Positions 7,834 to 16,952 of a stretch of DNA of 64,000 nucleotides are shown one piece after another. The position numbers and the translations under genes are program-made. The stretch's first letter is position 1. Each line of letters starts with the position of its first letter. This stretch comes from Geodermatophilus nigrescens. Its GTDB lineage: Bacteria > Actinomycetota > Actinomycetes > Mycobacteriales > Geodermatophilaceae. The stretch is from NCBI RefSeq assembly GCF_900129495.1, contig NZ_FQVX01000001.1, forward strand, positions 620,001 through 684,000, written 5' to 3'. The notes beneath the pieces are model-generated. The model searched no databases. It had not been told where the DNA came from and saw only the letters and a list, made by a program, of their open reading frames with translations.

Positions 7834-10800
7834 TGGATCGATCGCGCGCTCGTTCCGTCCCCTCCCGGCTCGGGCTGGTCCTGGTCGCCCTCGTCCTCGC
7901 CACGGTCGGCCTGGCCACCGTGCCGACCCGCGCCCTCGCCGCCGACCCCTGCGCGCCGGTCGTCAACCCGGTGGTCTGCGAGAACAGCAAGCCCGGTTCG
8001 GGCGACTGGGTGGTCACCCCGGACAGCAGCATCGAGGGATTCACCACCGACATCAGCGCCGACCTCGGGGACCGCGTCGAGTTCAAGGTCCGCACGGACT
8101 CGTCCGACTACCGCATCGACGTCTACCGGTTGGGCTGGTACGGCGGGGCGGGGGGCCGCCTCGTCTCCTCGGTGCGCCCGAGCGCCACGCTCCCGCAACG
8201 GCAGCCGGACTGCCTGCGCGAGGCGGCCACCGGGATGGTCGACTGCGGCAACTGGGCGGTCTCGGCGAGCTGGACGGTGCCCACGACCGCGGTCTCGGGT
8301 GTCCACGTCGCGGTGCTGCACCGCAACGACACCGGCGCGGAGAACCAGGTCACCTTCGTCGTCCGCGACGACGCCAGCCGCTCGGACGTCGTCTTCCAGA
8401 CGTCGGACACCACGTGGGCCGCCTACAACGCCTGGGGCGGGGCCAGCACCTACTACGGCGACGGCCCCGGAGGCGCCGGCCGTGCCTACGCGGTCAGCTA
8501 CAACCGCCCGCTGACCGCGGGCGAGTCCGCCGGCCAGGTGGCCTACGCCGAGTACCCGATGATCCGGTTCCTCGAGCGCAACGGCTACGACGTCTCCTAC
8601 ATCGCCGGGGTCGACACCGACCGCCGCGGCGACCTCCTCACCAACCACCGGCTGTTCCTGTCGGTCGGCCACGACGAGTACTGGACGGGTCCGCAGCGGG
8701 CCGCGGTCGAGCGGGCCAAGGCCGCCGGCGTCCACCTGGCGTTCTTCAGCGGCAACGAGATGTGGTGGCGGTTCCGCTGGGGCCCGTCGATCGACGGCTC
8801 GGGCACCGGCCACCGCTCGTTGATCGTCTACAAGTCCAGCCTCGACGGCAGGCAGACCGACCCGTCCGGCGACTGGACCGGCACCTGGCGCGACCCGCGG
8901 TTCCGGCAGCCGGGGGTCACGCCGGAGAACGCGCTCATCGGCCAGCAGTTCTCGGTGAACGGCAACGGCGCCGGGAACCGTGCGGACTCCCTCGCCGTCC
9001 CCGCCGAGTACGGGCAGGCGCGGTTGTGGCGCAACACCGCCGTGGCCGGCCAGGCCGCCGGCTCCACCCACACCTTCGGACCCGGCACCCTGGGGTACGA
9101 GTGGGACTCCGACGTCGACAACGGCTTCCGGCCGGCGGGGATCGCCCACCTGTCCCACACGGTGGTCGACATCGCCGAGCCCGACGTCCTGCAGGACGAC
9201 TTCGGGGTGCGTTACGCCCCGGGCAGGGCGACGCACAACCTCACCCTCTACCGCGACCAGGCGAGCGGGGCGCTCGTCTTCGGCGCGGGCACCGTGCAGT
9301 GGTCGTGGGGCCTGGACGACGAGCGCGCCGGCGGCGGCCCGGCCGTCGCGAACACCCCGATGCGGCAGGCCACGGTCAACCTCTTCGCCGACATGGGCGT
9401 CCAGCCGGCCACGCTGCAGGCCGACCTGCAGGCGGCCGCCGCCAGCACCGACACGACTCCTCCGCAGGTCGAGATCACCGCGCCCGCGGCGGGGGACACC
9501 GTCAGCGTGGGATCCCCCGTCACCGTCCGCGGCACCGCCACGGACGCGGGCGGCGTCGTCTCCGGGGTCGAGGTGTCCGTCGACGGCGGCGCCACCTGGC
9601 ACCCGGCGCAGGGCCGCGGCGAGTGGTCCTACACGTACACGCCCACGGTGTCCGGGCCGTTGTCCGTCCGGGCACGGGCGGTGGACGACAGCGCCCGGCT
9701 GTCCGCGCCGGTCGCACTGGACAGCTCCGTCGGTCAGCGGACCTGCCCCTGCTCGATCTGGCCGGACTCCGCGGTCCCGGGGACGCCGGACTCGGGCGAC
9801 GCGACGCCGATCGAGGTCGGCGTGCGCTGGCAGTCCCAGGTGGCCGGGTACGTCACCGGGATCCGCTTCTACAAGGGCGTCGGGAACACGGGGACCCACA
9901 CGGGCACCCTCTGGACCGACGACGGGCGGCCCCTGGCCAGCGGCACCTTCGCCGGCGAGACCGCCACCGGCTGGCAGACGCTCGCGCTCAAGACACCGGT
10001 GGCCGTGACCGCCGGGACGACCTACGTCGTCTCCTACTTCGCCCCGAACGGCCACTACGCCGCCGACGCCGGCTACTTCTCCGCGGCGCCGACCACCAAC
10101 GAGCCGCTGACCGCCCTGCGCGACGGCGCCGCCGGACCGAACGGCGTGTACCGGACGGACGGACCCGGATTCCCGGAGCGCACCTTCCAGGGCGCCAACT
10201 ACTGGGTCGACGTCGTCTTCCAGGCCACCGCGCCCCCGGACACCACCGCACCCGGCGTGGCCCCAGGGAGCCCGATCGACGGCAGCAGCAGCGTGCCGCA
10301 GACGTCCGCCGTCACCGCGGTGTTCGACGAGCCGGTCGAGGCGACCAGCATCCGCATGGGCGTCACCGGTGCCGCGGGTTCCCCCGTCGCGGGCACCACC
10401 ACCTACGACCCGGGGACGCGCACGGCCACGTTCCGTCCCACGGAGCAGCTGGCGGCCGCGACGCGGTTCACGGTGACCGTCTCGGCCGCCACGGACCCAG
10501 CCGGCAACCCCATGGCCGCCCCGGTGAGCTGGTCCTTCACGACCGCCCGGCCACCGGCCACACCGGGCGTGTGCCCCTGCAGCGTCTGGGACGACTCGGC
10601 CGTCCCGGCAGTGGTCAGCGTGGCCGACCCCGCGGCCGTCGAGCTCGGCATGCGGTTCCGCCCCGACACGGACGGGACCGTGACCGGCGTCCGGTTCTAC
10701 AAGGGTCCGCAGAACACCGGGACGCACGTCGGCACGTTGTGGTCGGCGGACGGCCGGGAGCTCGCCCGCGCGACCTTCGGCGCCGAGTCGGCCACCGGCT

Positions 10801-13800
10801 GGCAGGAGGTCGCGTTCGACCGGCCCGTCGAGGTCACGGCCGGGACCACCTACGTCGTCTCGTACCACACGGACGCCGGCTACTACTCCGCCACGGCCGG
10901 CGGCCTCTCGCAGGCCGTCGTCCGCAGTCCGCTCACCGCACTGGCCGACGGCGAGGACGGTCCCAACGGCGTGTACGTCTACGGCGCCAGGGCCTTCCCC
11001 ACGCGGCCCGGCTCCGCCAACTACTGGGTCGACGTCGTCTTCCGCCCGGCGCCGGACACCCTGCCGCCGACGGTCACCGGGACGGCACCCGGCGCGGGCA
11101 GCACGAGCGTCCCCGTCGACGTCGTCGTGTCCGCCACCTTCAGCGAGCAGGTGGACCCGACGTCGGTCACCGTGGCCGTGTCCTCCGGCGCGGGGGCGGC
11201 CGTCCCCGGGACGACGGCCTACGACCCGGAGACCCGCACGGTCCGGTTCTCGCCGTCGGAGCCCCTGACGGCCGCCACCGGCTACAGCGCGACGGTGTCC
11301 GGGGTGCGGGACACCTCGGGCAACGCCATGTCCGCGCCACGGACGTGGTCGTTCACCACCTCGGGTGTCGGGGCCTGTCCCTGCACGCTCTTCAGCGACG
11401 CGGTGCCCGGCAACCCGGCGACCGACGACGGCCGCTCGGTGGAACTCGGCACCCGGCTGCGCTTCGACGTGGACGGCTGGGTGACCGGCGTCCGCTTCTA
11501 CAAGGGCACGGGCAACACCGGCACCCACACCGGCACGCTGTGGAGCGCCGACGGTCAGGTCCTCGCGCGTGGCACCTTCGACGCCGAGACCGCATCGGGC
11601 TGGCAGCAGCTGCGCTTCGCCAACCCGGTCGAGGTGACGGCCGGCACCACCTACGTCGTCTCCTACCACGCACCGTCCGGGCACTACGCCGCCGACGTCG
11701 GTGCCTTCACCGACCGCGGCCGGGACAACGCGCCGGTGCACGGTCTGCGGGACGGCGTGGACGGTCCCAACGGGGTCTACGCGTACGGGCCGGTCCCGGC
11801 CTTCCCGACGAGCTCGCACCGTGGCTCGAACTACTGGGTCGACGCCGTGTTCGAGACCGTCGCGCCCGCCGACAACACGCCCCCGTCGGTGACCGCGACC
11901 TCGCCTGGGGACGGCTGGTCCAGCGTGCCGGTCACCTCGCCGGTGCAGTTCACCTTCGACGAGGCGGTCCAGGCCGGCACGGCCACCGTCCGGGTCAGCA
12001 CGGCCCAGGGCGGTCCCGTGACCGGGACGGTGAGCGGCTTCGGTTCCCGCACGGTCGTGTTCACGCCCGACGCCCCGTTCCCACCGGGGACCGCCGTGAC
12101 CGCGACGGTCGAGGGGACGCGGGACCTGAGCGGCAACGCCATGGCGGCGCCCGTGACGACCTCGTTCACGACCGCGGCCGGCCAGACCGCCGGGTGTCCC
12201 TGCACGCTGTTCCCCGACAGCGCCGTTCCGGCGGTCGTGGCCGACGGCGACAGCGAGCCGATCGAACTGGGCGTGCGGTTCAGCGTCGACACCCCGGGGT
12301 CCGTGACCGGCGTGCGGTTCTACAAGGGCCCGGGCAACACGGGCACGCACACCGGCAGCCTGTGGGGCCCGGACGGCGGGCGGCTGGCACAGGCCACCTT
12401 CATCGGTGAGACGAGTGGCGGCTGGCAGCAGGTGCTCTTCGAGACGCCGGTGGAGGTCTCGCCGGGGGTGACCTACACGGCGAGCTACCACACCGACACC
12501 GGGCACTACAGCCACACGCGCGGGGCGTTCGAGTTCACCGGCGTGGACCGTGGGCCGCTGCACGCGCCGCGCGCGACCGCGACGGAGCCGAACGGCGTGT
12601 ACGTCTACGGGGCCTCCGCATGGCCGACCCGGGGCTCGAACACCGACTACGGCGTCGACGTCGTCTTCGTGACGGACGGGGCCGGCACCCCGTCGCCGCC
12701 ACCGGGCGCGGACACGACGCCGCCGCAGACGGTGCGGACCACCCCGGCCGACGGGGACCAGGGCGTGAGCAGGACGGCGCCGGTGAGTGCGGCGTTCTCC
12801 GAGCCGCTGGCGGCGTCGTCGGTCCGCTTCACCCTGACCGGGCCTGCAGGGGCCGTGCCCGTGATCGCCGGCCTGGACGCCACGGGCACGACGGTGACCG
12901 CCACCCCGACGGCGGCGCTGGAGCCCGGGACGACGTACACCGCGAGCCTCGTCGTGGCCGACACGGCGGGCAACGCCGTGCCGGCGCCGGTGACCTGGCG
13001 CTACACGACCGGGGCGGACGGGACGCCGGCCGTGGGCGAGTGCCCGTGCACGCTGTTCGCGGACGGCTCCGCCCCCGCGGCCGTCGCGGACGGTGACTCC
13101 GCCGCCGTCGAACTGGGTGTGCGGTTCTCGACCGACACGGGCGGTGTCGTCACCGGCGTCCGCTTCCACAAGGCAGCGGGCAACACCGGCACGCACACCG
13201 GCAGCCTGTGGGCGCCGGACGGGAGGCGGCTGGCGCAGGCCACCTTCGTGGACGAGACCGCGAGCGGCTGGCAGACGGTCCTGTTCGACACACCCGTGGA
13301 GGTCTCGCCGGGGGTGACGTACACGGCCAGCTACCACACCGACACCGGGCACTACGGCTACACGCGCGGTGCGTTCGAGTTCGCCGGCGTCGACCGGGGG
13401 CCCCTGCACGCGCCGCAGGCGACCGCCACGGAGCCCAACGGCGTCTACGTCTACGGGGCCTCGGCGTGGCCGACCCGCGGCTCGAACACCGACTACGGCG
13501 TCGACGTCGTCTTCGTGCCACAGACGGCGCCCGTGGTCACGGCAGCGGCCGCCCCCACGGCGGAGGCCGTGCCCGTCCCCACCACGGAGGCGGCACCGCC
13601 GGTCGCCGGTCCGGCCCCGGCGGAGTCCGCGCCGACGACGGGAGAGGCGCCGTCGTCCTCGGCTCCGTCGTCCTCGGCTCCGTCGTCCTCGGCTCCGTCG
13701 TCCTCGGCTCCGTCGTCCTCGGCTCCGTCGTCCTCGGCTCCGTCGTCCTCGGCACCGGAGACCTCGGCTCCGTCGTCCTCGGCACCGGAGACCTCGGCAC

Positions 13801-14759
13801 CGTCGAACACCGCACCGGAGACCTCGGCTCCGGAGACCTCTGCACCCTCGAGCACCGCGCCGGAGACCTCGGCACCGGGGACCTCCGCACCGTCGAGCAC
13901 GGCACCGTCGAGCACGGCACCGTCGAGCACGGCACCGCCGACCCAGACGCCGTCGTCGACACCGCCCGCCGGGGAGGCGCCGGCTCCCGCGCCGGTCTCG
14001 CTGTACACCGAGGCGGACGTGCCGCCCGAGCGGGCGGTCGACGACACGGCGCCGGCCGAGCTCGGCACGCGGTTCACCACCGCGGCCGACGTCTGGGTGA
14101 CCGCGCTGCGCGTCGCCACGGGCGCCGGCGCGACCGGGACGCCCGTCGGCAGCCTCTGGACCGCCGACGGGCAGCGCCTGGCCTCGGTACGGTTCGCGGA
14201 CCCGACGGAGCCCGGCTGGCAGACCGCCGTCCTCGGGCAGCCGGTCGCGCTGCGGGCCGGCGAGGAGTACGTCGTCAGCCACACCGCGCCGGAGGGCCGG
14301 TGGACGGAGACGGCCGGCGGGGCGGCCACCGACCGCACCAGCGGGCCGCTCACCGCGCCGGCGGATCGGGCGTCCGCGCCCAACGGCGTGCGGGGGCCCG
14401 CCGGGGCATTCCCCGCCGAGCCGGCGGACGCGGCGGCCTTCTGGGTGGACGTCGTCGTCAGCACGGTCGAGCCGCCCGGCGCGGCGACCGACACCGCGCG
14501 GCCCGCGGTGACCGCCACCGGCCCGCAGGCGACGGCGCTGTTCAGCGAGCCGGTCGAGGACGTGCGGATGACCCTCGCCGGGCCGGACGGGACCGAGGTC
14601 CCCGCCGCGCTCGGATGGGACCCGCGCACCCTCGTCGCCCGGCTCGAGCCGGCGCAGGCACTCGCGCCGGGGACCACCTGGACGGTGACGGTGAGTGCCG
14701 CCCGGGATGCGGCCGGCAACACCCTCGCCGGTCCCGTGACTTGGACGTTCACCACCTGA
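7833..14759 (+). CDS. giant secreted protein: dimethylformamidase-beta-like domain plus six DUF4082 modules
   Basis: 2308 residues. A signal peptide (1-31, cleavage near ALAA) is followed by a domain of about 500 residues resembling the C-terminal domain of N,N-dimethylformamidase beta subunits (VYRLGWYGG, TWAAYNAWGG, VGHDEYWTGPQR, FFSGNEMWWRFRW). An Ig-like domain (about 540-635) comes next. Then DUF4082 modules start near 638, 914, 1182, 1455 and 1737, most opening CPC and carrying TGVRFYKG and YWVDVVF; the first four are each followed by an SbsA-type Ig domain (FSEPV...GNAMAAPVTWSFTT pattern). A Pro/Ser/Thr/Glu linker (1897-2053) leads to a divergent sixth module and a last Ig domain. There is no LPxTG signal or C-terminal membrane helix. 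Probably an extracellular matrix or glycan-binding protein made together with the polymer; catalytic activity is unproven. Confidence 0.85.
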   Translation: MDRSRARSVPSRLGLVLVALVLATVGLATVPTRALAADPCAPVVNPVVCENSKPGSGDWVVTPDSSIEGFTTDISADLGDRVEFKVRTDSSDYRIDVYRLGWYGGAGGRLVSSVRPSATLPQRQPDCLREAATGMVDCGNWAVSASWTVPTTAVSGVHVAVLHRNDTGAENQVTFVVRDDASRSDVVFQTSDTTWAAYNAWGGASTYYGDGPGGAGRAYAVSYNRPLTAGESAGQVAYAEYPMIRFLERNGYDVSYIAGVDTDRRGDLLTNHRLFLSVGHDEYWTGPQRAAVERAKAAGVHLAFFSGNEMWWRFRWGPSIDGSGTGHRSLIVYKSSLDGRQTDPSGDWTGTWRDPRFRQPGVTPENALIGQQFSVNGNGAGNRADSLAVPAEYGQARLWRNTAVAGQAAGSTHTFGPGTLGYEWDSDVDNGFRPAGIAHLSHTVVDIAEPDVLQDDFGVRYAPGRATHNLTLYRDQASGALVFGAGTVQWSWGLDDERAGGGPAVANTPMRQATVNLFADMGVQPATLQADLQAAAASTDTTPPQVEITAPAAGDTVSVGSPVTVRGTATDAGGVVSGVEVSVDGGATWHPAQGRGEWSYTYTPTVSGPLSVRARAVDDSARLSAPVALDSSVGQRTCPCSIWPDSAVPGTPDSGDATPIEVGVRWQSQVAGYVTGIRFYKGVGNTGTHTGTLWTDDGRPLASGTFAGETATGWQTLALKTPVAVTAGTTYVVSYFAPNGHYAADAGYFSAAPTTNEPLTALRDGAAGPNGVYRTDGPGFPERTFQGANYWVDVVFQATAPPDTTAPGVAPGSPIDGSSSVPQTSAVTAVFDEPVEATSIRMGVTGAAGSPVAGTTTYDPGTRTATFRPTEQLAAATRFTVTVSAATDPAGNPMAAPVSWSFTTARPPATPGVCPCSVWDDSAVPAVVSVADPAAVELGMRFRPDTDGTVTGVRFYKGPQNTGTHVGTLWSADGRELARATFGAESATGWQEVAFDRPVEVTAGTTYVVSYHTDAGYYSATAGGLSQAVVRSPLTALADGEDGPNGVYVYGARAFPTRPGSANYWVDVVFRPAPDTLPPTVTGTAPGAGSTSVPVDVVVSATFSEQVDPTSVTVAVSSGAGAAVPGTTAYDPETRTVRFSPSEPLTAATGYSATVSGVRDTSGNAMSAPRTWSFTTSGVGACPCTLFSDAVPGNPATDDGRSVELGTRLRFDVDGWVTGVRFYKGTGNTGTHTGTLWSADGQVLARGTFDAETASGWQQLRFANPVEVTAGTTYVVSYHAPSGHYAADVGAFTDRGRDNAPVHGLRDGVDGPNGVYAYGPVPAFPTSSHRGSNYWVDAVFETVAPADNTPPSVTATSPGDGWSSVPVTSPVQFTFDEAVQAGTATVRVSTAQGGPVTGTVSGFGSRTVVFTPDAPFPPGTAVTATVEGTRDLSGNAMAAPVTTSFTTAAGQTAGCPCTLFPDSAVPAVVADGDSEPIELGVRFSVDTPGSVTGVRFYKGPGNTGTHTGSLWGPDGGRLAQATFIGETSGGWQQVLFETPVEVSPGVTYTASYHTDTGHYSHTRGAFEFTGVDRGPLHAPRATATEPNGVYVYGASAWPTRGSNTDYGVDVVFVTDGAGTPSPPPGADTTPPQTVRTTPADGDQGVSRTAPVSAAFSEPLAASSVRFTLTGPAGAVPVIAGLDATGTTVTATPTAALEPGTTYTASLVVADTAGNAVPAPVTWRYTTGADGTPAVGECPCTLFADGSAPAAVADGDSAAVELGVRFSTDTGGVVTGVRFHKAAGNTGTHTGSLWAPDGRRLAQATFVDETASGWQTVLFDTPVEVSPGVTYTASYHTDTGHYGYTRGAFEFAGVDRGPLHAPQATATEPNGVYVYGASAWPTRGSNTDYGVDVVFVPQTAPVVTAAAAPTAEAVPVPTTEAAPPVAGPAPAESAPTTGEAPSSSAPSSSAPSSSAPSSSAPSSSAPSSSAPSSSAPETSAPSSSAPETSAPSNTAPETSAPETSAPSSTAPETSAPGTSAPSSTAPSSTAPSSTAPPTQTPSSTPPAGEAPAPAPVSLYTEADVPPERAVDDTAPAELGTRFTTAADVWVTALRVATGAGATGTPVGSLWTADGQRLASVRFADPTEPGWQTAVLGQPVALRAGEEYVVSHTAPEGRWTETAGGAATDRTSGPLTAPADRASAPNGVRGPAGAFPAEPADAAAFWVDVVVSTVEPPGAATDTARPAVTATGPQATALFSEPVEDVRMTLAGPDGTEVPAALGWDPRTLVARLEPAQALAPGTTWTVTVSAARDAAGNTLAGPVTWTFTT
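12195..13518 (+). repeat. near-identical DUF4082 units spaced 846 bp apart
   Basis: Unit A begins at 12195 (Cys codon of CPCTLF) and unit B at 13041. Long stretches match almost base for base, for example 12595-12671 against 13441-13518. Unit B lacks the Ig-like half and runs straight into the linker. This points to a recent in-frame duplication, and a site where assemblies may collapse. Confidence 0.75.
13651..13935 (+). repeat. 15-bp tandem repeat encoding a Pro/Ser/Ala linker
   Basis: Nineteen units in phase. The first six (13651-13740) are identical copies of CGTCGTCCTCGGCTC; the others vary (CGGAGACCTCGGCAC, CGTCGAGCACGGCAC and similar). They encode PSSSA, PETSA and PSSTA five-residue repeats, a flexible wall-spanning type of linker. 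Length variation by slippage would stay in frame. Confidence 0.9.
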
Positions 14760-14788
14760 TCGGGCGGACCTGGAGAGGCGCGACGAGA

Positions 14789-14805
14789 GGCCCCCCGCGG
14801 GGGCC
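14789..14805 (+). terminator. short GC hairpin between giant protein and sugar operon
   Basis: GGCCCCC-CGC-GGGGGCC forms a 7-bp stem with a 3-base loop in the 106-base gap. There is no U-tract, so it could be a weak terminator, an attenuator or an RNA-stability element. Confidence 0.35.
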
Positions 14806-14865
14806 GGGAGCACACCAGACTGGCGCGGCGCGCGACCGGTCGAGGAACGACACGGGGAGAGAGCA

Positions 14866-15957
14866 GTGAGCGAAGCCATCGGCACCGCACCCGTCGGGAT
14901 CGCCGTCGTCGGCGCCGGCTACTGGGGGCCCAACCTGGTGCGCAACGCCCAGGCGACCCCGGGCCTGCGCCTGGAGTACCTCTGCGACCTCGACGTCGCC
15001 CGGGCCCGCGCGGTGCTCGGCGGCTACAGCACGGTCCGGGTCACCGACGACCTCGGCGCGGTGCTGGCCGACCCGGCGGTGGGGGCGGTCGCCGTCGCCA
15101 CCCCGGCCGCCACCCACGCCGGCATCGCGATGGCGGCGCTGTCGGCGGGCAAACACGTGCTGGTCGAGAAGCCGCTCGCGGCCAGCCTCGAGGACGGCGC
15201 GAAGCTGGTGCGCACCGCCGAGGACGCCGGGCTGGTCCTCATGCTGGACCACACCTACTGCTACACGCCCGCTGTCTCGCACCTGCGGGACCTCGTCCGC
15301 GGCGGCGAGCTGGGCACGCTGCAGTACCTGGACTCGGTGCGGATCAACCTGGGCCTGGTGCAGGCCGACGTCGACGTCGTCTGGGACCTCGCGCCGCACG
15401 ACCTGTCGATCCTCGACTCGCTGCTGCCCGACGGCGTCACACCGGTGAGCGTGGCCGCGCACGGCGCCGACCCGCTCGGCTGCGGGCAGGTCTGCGTGGC
15501 CCACCTGTCGATCGAGCTGAGCTCCGGCGCGCTGGCGCACGTGCACGTCAACTGGCTGTCGCCGACCAAGGTGCGCACCACGATCGTCGGCGGCTCGCGC
15601 CGCACCGTCGTCTGGGACGACCTCAACCCCACGCAGCGGGTGGCGGTCTACGACCGCTCGATCGAGACCCGCGACCCCGCCGAGCTGGGCGTCGAGGCCC
15701 GCAACCAGACGCGGGTGTCCTACCGGATCGGGGACATGGTCGCCCCGGCCCTCCCCGAGAGAGAGGCACTGCGCACGATGATGGGCGAGTTCGCGGCGGC
15801 GATCACCGAGGGGCGGCCGCCGCTCACCGACGGGCGGTCGGGCCTGCGGGTGCTGGCGATGCTCGAGGCGGCCAGCGCGAGCCTGCGCGCCGGCGGCGTC
15901 GCGGTCCCGGTCGAGCAGGTCGCCACCGAGACGAGCACCGTGGCGGTGCCGGCGTGA
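14866..15957 (+). CDS. Gfo/Idh/MocA-family sugar dehydrogenase
   Basis: 363 residues. N-terminal Rossmann domain with VVGAGYWGPNLVRN (G16, G18, G21), the EKP motif at 101-103 (HVLVEKPLA), then the alpha/beta C-terminal domain containing DLAPHDLSILDSLL. The family oxidises sugar hydroxyls with NAD; next to aminotransferases and acyltransferases it resembles WbpB/WlbA, which oxidises C3 of UDP-GlcNAc-derived sugars. GTG start at 14866 with a GGGGAGAGAG RBS. Its stop overlaps the epimerase start (GTGA). First gene of a tightly packed nucleotide-sugar operon that runs to 23284. The exact substrate is inferred from neighbours only. Confidence 0.88.
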   Translation: MSEAIGTAPVGIAVVGAGYWGPNLVRNAQATPGLRLEYLCDLDVARARAVLGGYSTVRVTDDLGAVLADPAVGAVAVATPAATHAGIAMAALSAGKHVLVEKPLAASLEDGAKLVRTAEDAGLVLMLDHTYCYTPAVSHLRDLVRGGELGTLQYLDSVRINLGLVQADVDVVWDLAPHDLSILDSLLPDGVTPVSVAAHGADPLGCGQVCVAHLSIELSSGALAHVHVNWLSPTKVRTTIVGGSRRTVVWDDLNPTQRVAVYDRSIETRDPAELGVEARNQTRVSYRIGDMVAPALPEREALRTMMGEFAAAITEGRPPLTDGRSGLRVLAMLEAASASLRAGGVAVPVEQVATETSTVAVPA

Positions 15958-16952
15958 GCGCCGCGGTGGAGCTCGCCAGCAGCCGGGTGCTGGTCACCGG
16001 CGGCGCGGGCACGATCGGCTCGCACGTCGTCGACCAGCTCGTCGACGCGGGCGCCGCCGAGGTCGTGGTCCTCGACAACCTCGTGCGCGGGCGGCTGGCC
16101 AACCTCGACCGGGCGCTCCGGCGCGGCGGCGACGTCGTCCGGGTGGTCGAGGGCGACATCCGCGACGTCGCCCTGGTGCACGAGCTGACCCGCGGGAGGG
16201 ACCTGGTCTTCCACCTGGCCGCGCTGCGCATCACCCAGTGCGCCGAGCAGCCCCGGCTGGCGCTGGAGTCGCTCGTCGACGGCACGTTCACGGTCCTCGA
16301 GGCGGCCGCCGAGCACGGCGTCGCGAAGGTGGTCGCCTCCTCGTCGGCGTCGGTCTACGGCCTCGCGGAGGAGTTCCCCACCACCGAGCGGCACCACCCG
16401 TACAACAACGACACCTTCTACGGGGCGGCGAAGGCCTTCAACGAGGGCATGCTGCGCAGCTTCAAGGCCATGTACGACCTCGACTCGGTCGCGCTGCGCT
16501 ACTTCAACGTCTACGGCCCGCGGATGGACGTCTGGGGCGTCTACACCGAGGTGCTCATCCGCTGGATGGAGCGCATCGACGCCGGCGAGCCGCCGCTCAT
16601 CCTCGGTGACGGCCTGCAGACCATGGACTTCGTCCACGTCGAGGACATCGCCCGCGCGAACCTGCTGGCCGCGCAGGCCGACGTCACCGACACCGTGTTC
16701 AACATCGCCTCGGGCACCGAGACCAGCCTGCGCGAGCTCGCCGACCGGCTGCTCGCGGCCATGGGGTCGGACCTGGCGCCCGTGCACGGCGAGGCGCGGA
16801 AGGTCAATGCGGTGACCCGCCGGCTGGCCGACGTCAGCGCGGCCCGCGAGCAGCTGGGCTGGACCGCCCGGATCGGTCTCGACGAGGGCCTGCGCGGGCT
16901 CGTCGAGTGGTGGCGCGCGGAGCAGCGGCTCGGGCAGGAGGCGCCGGCGTGA
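15954..16952 (+). CDS. NAD-dependent epimerase/dehydratase (extended SDR)
   Basis: 332 residues of a UDP-glucose 4-epimerase-like short-chain dehydrogenase. The cofactor motif VLVTGGAGTIGSH is at 12-24, the Ser of the SSSASVYG strand follows, and YxxxK is at 156-160 (YGAAK). FNVYGPRM and DFVHVEDIARA are also typical. It probably epimerises a nucleotide sugar or forms a keto intermediate for the aminotransferases downstream. The Tyr-Lys arrangement fits a C4-epimerase better than a 4,6-dehydratase, for which the usual Asp-Glu-Lys neighbours were not seen. Overlaps both flanking genes by four bases. Confidence 0.88.
   Translation: MSAAVELASSRVLVTGGAGTIGSHVVDQLVDAGAAEVVVLDNLVRGRLANLDRALRRGGDVVRVVEGDIRDVALVHELTRGRDLVFHLAALRITQCAEQPRLALESLVDGTFTVLEAAAEHGVAKVVASSSASVYGLAEEFPTTERHHPYNNDTFYGAAKAFNEGMLRSFKAMYDLDSVALRYFNVYGPRMDVWGVYTEVLIRWMERIDAGEPPLILGDGLQTMDFVHVEDIARANLLAAQADVTDTVFNIASGTETSLRELADRLLAAMGSDLAPVHGEARKVNAVTRRLADVSAAREQLGWTARIGLDEGLRGLVEWWRAEQRLGQEAPA

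Noticed and set aside
13651-13935. Possible CRISPR array
   Set aside because: The repeat is 15 bases, continuous and without spacers, and it is in frame as a Pro/Ser linker.
6204-14759. Open frame of 2851 codons covering both the sugar transferase and the giant protein
   Set aside because: Its first half lies in another frame over the well-supported sugar transferase and is Arg/Pro/Ala-rich nonsense. The real gene starts at ATG 7833 with a signal peptide.
7746-14885. Minus-strand open frame of 2379 codons opposite the giant gene
   Set aside because: Gly/Arg/Val-rich mirror image caused by high GC and repeat modules on the other strand; no domain or start signal.
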